Of a stretch of 20,224 nucleotides of DNA, positions 19,865 to 20,224 are shown piece by piece. Origin of the DNA: DASSOY01 sp035776675 (lineage in GTDB: Bacteria; Bacillota; Bacilli; Bacillales; DASSOY01); contig DASTWO010000150.1 in the NCBI GenBank assembly GCA_035776675.1, forward strand, positions 1-20,224, in the 5' to 3' direction. Under the pieces are notes generated by a model that ran no database searches, was not told the origin of the DNA, and saw nothing but the letters and a program-made list of their open reading frames with translations. The translations under genes were made by a program, and so were the position numbers. How positions within the stretch are numbered: the stretch's first letter is position 1; every line of letters begins with the position of its first letter.

Positions 19865-20224
19865 ATGACAAAATCAGGAATGCGTGGATTTGCAGCCGGT
19901 CTTTGGATTGCGGCCATTGTAATGGCCTACTTTTTCTTCACTGGCCAGGGACCTGCGGAAAGCGCAGCAAAGCAAACGATCACGAAAGAACAAGTCCAAC
20001 ATTATCTGGAGAGCCATGATCAGGTTGCCGTAGAGAAAGAAACCTATGAATCCCTGAAATCGACGGCCGCCGACCAAAAGGCGGAAAACCAGAATAATGA
20101 TAAGACGAAAAGTGAAGAAGCCAATACTGACCAGTCCAAAGAGGACGGAAAAAAGAATGACGAGAAGTCCGACGAATCGGACGAGCAACAGAAATCCAAA
20201 GATAAGGCGAAAACCTACACTTTG
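19865..20224 (+). CDS. Membrane-anchored YceG/MltG-like protein, N-terminal part (YqzC-like)
   Basis: The frame is open to the end of the window (120 residues seen). An N-terminal hydrophobic segment (about 7-27) is followed by an extracellular part 'TITKEQVQHYLESH...VAVEKETYESLK' and then a long Lys/Glu/Asp/Ser/Gln-rich linker (about 60-115), ending 'AKTYTL'. This fits the short YqzC proteins of Bacillus, which carry such a linker before a C-terminal YceG/MltG-like (SRL) domain beginning with a '..L.I.SGM' strand; that domain would lie outside the window. The ATG at 19865 follows AAGAGGG. The catalytic Glu of true MltG is not expected in these short forms, so enzymatic activity is doubtful. 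Function is unknown. Confidence 0.7.
   Translation, partial: MTKSGMRGFAAGLWIAAIVMAYFFFTGQGPAESAAKQTITKEQVQHYLESHDQVAVEKETYESLKSTAADQKAENQNNDKTKSEEANTDQSKEDGKKNDEKSDESDEQQKSKDKAKTYTL

Noticed and set aside
1..20224. CRISPR arrays, transposases, integrases, att sites or phage genes
   Set aside because: None seen; the only tandem repeat is the coding 33-bp set at 7584-7715, and the tRNA-Gln is not flanked by an integrase or repeated 3' end.

Overview
The window comes from a spore-forming, genetically competent Firmicute of the family Bacillaceae. Four things point there. The gene order matches the Bacillus subtilis yqhH-yqhG / comG-yqzE / yqgX-yqgY / yqgN-rpmG segment. There is a complete comG transformation-pilus operon. 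There is a GerA/SpoVAF-type spore germination protein. Several small families, such as YqzE, YqgY and DUF2759-type proteins, are typical of Bacillaceae. Ribosome binding sites are strong (AAGGAGG-like), and TTG/GTG starts are common.

Layout. (a) 1-1.57 kb, plus strand: the end of an SNF2 helicase (YqhH-like) and yqhG, which meet moaA head-on across a shared hairpin. (b) 1.58-7.8 kb, minus strand: moaA, then a nine-gene run that reads, in transcription order, a coiled-coil protein, comGA, comGB, comGC, comGD, comGE, comGF, comGG, aroK and yqzE (yqzE closes the run, so ten genes counting the coiled-coil leader), ending in a terminator. (c) 7.9-9.5 kb: a YitT-family membrane protein (minus), a single tRNA-Gln and yqgY (plus). 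(d) 9.5-11.8 kb: a MidA/NDUFAF7-like methyltransferase and a YqgX metallo-beta-lactamase-fold hydrolase (minus), diverging from a small DUF2759-like membrane protein (plus). (e) 11.8-15.85 kb, minus: a LysM-M14 cell-wall peptidase (YqgT-like), an orphan SpoVAF/GerA-like germination protein and an M42 aminopeptidase. (f) 15.97-17.0 kb: an unrecognised exported protein (plus) converging on a 55-aa TTG-start membrane peptide. (g) 17.08-19.5 kb, minus: rpmG, a 5-formyl-THF cyclo-ligase, mobA and moeB, the last three joined by 4-nt overlaps. (h) 19.6 kb to the end, plus: a small membrane/coiled-coil protein and the start of a YqzC-like protein with a long charged linker.

How the genes work together. 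The comG proteins build the competence pseudopilus: ATPase GA, platform GB, major pilin GC and minor pilins GD-GG. moaA, mobA and moeB belong to molybdenum cofactor synthesis but sit about 15 kb apart, and no other Moco gene is visible. The germination protein and the LysM-M14 peptidase fit a sporulating cell with DAP-containing peptidoglycan, but they are not arranged as one pathway.

Most of the window is conserved core chromosome. I found no CRISPR array, insertion sequence, prophage or obvious defence island. The items most worth a second look are the hendecad-repeat coiled-coil gene that leads the comG operon, the unlisted 55-aa gene, a perfect 16-nt palindrome between yitT and the tRNA, the replacement of the biofilm genes (sinIR-tasA) by moaA, and the exported 291-aa protein of unknown role.
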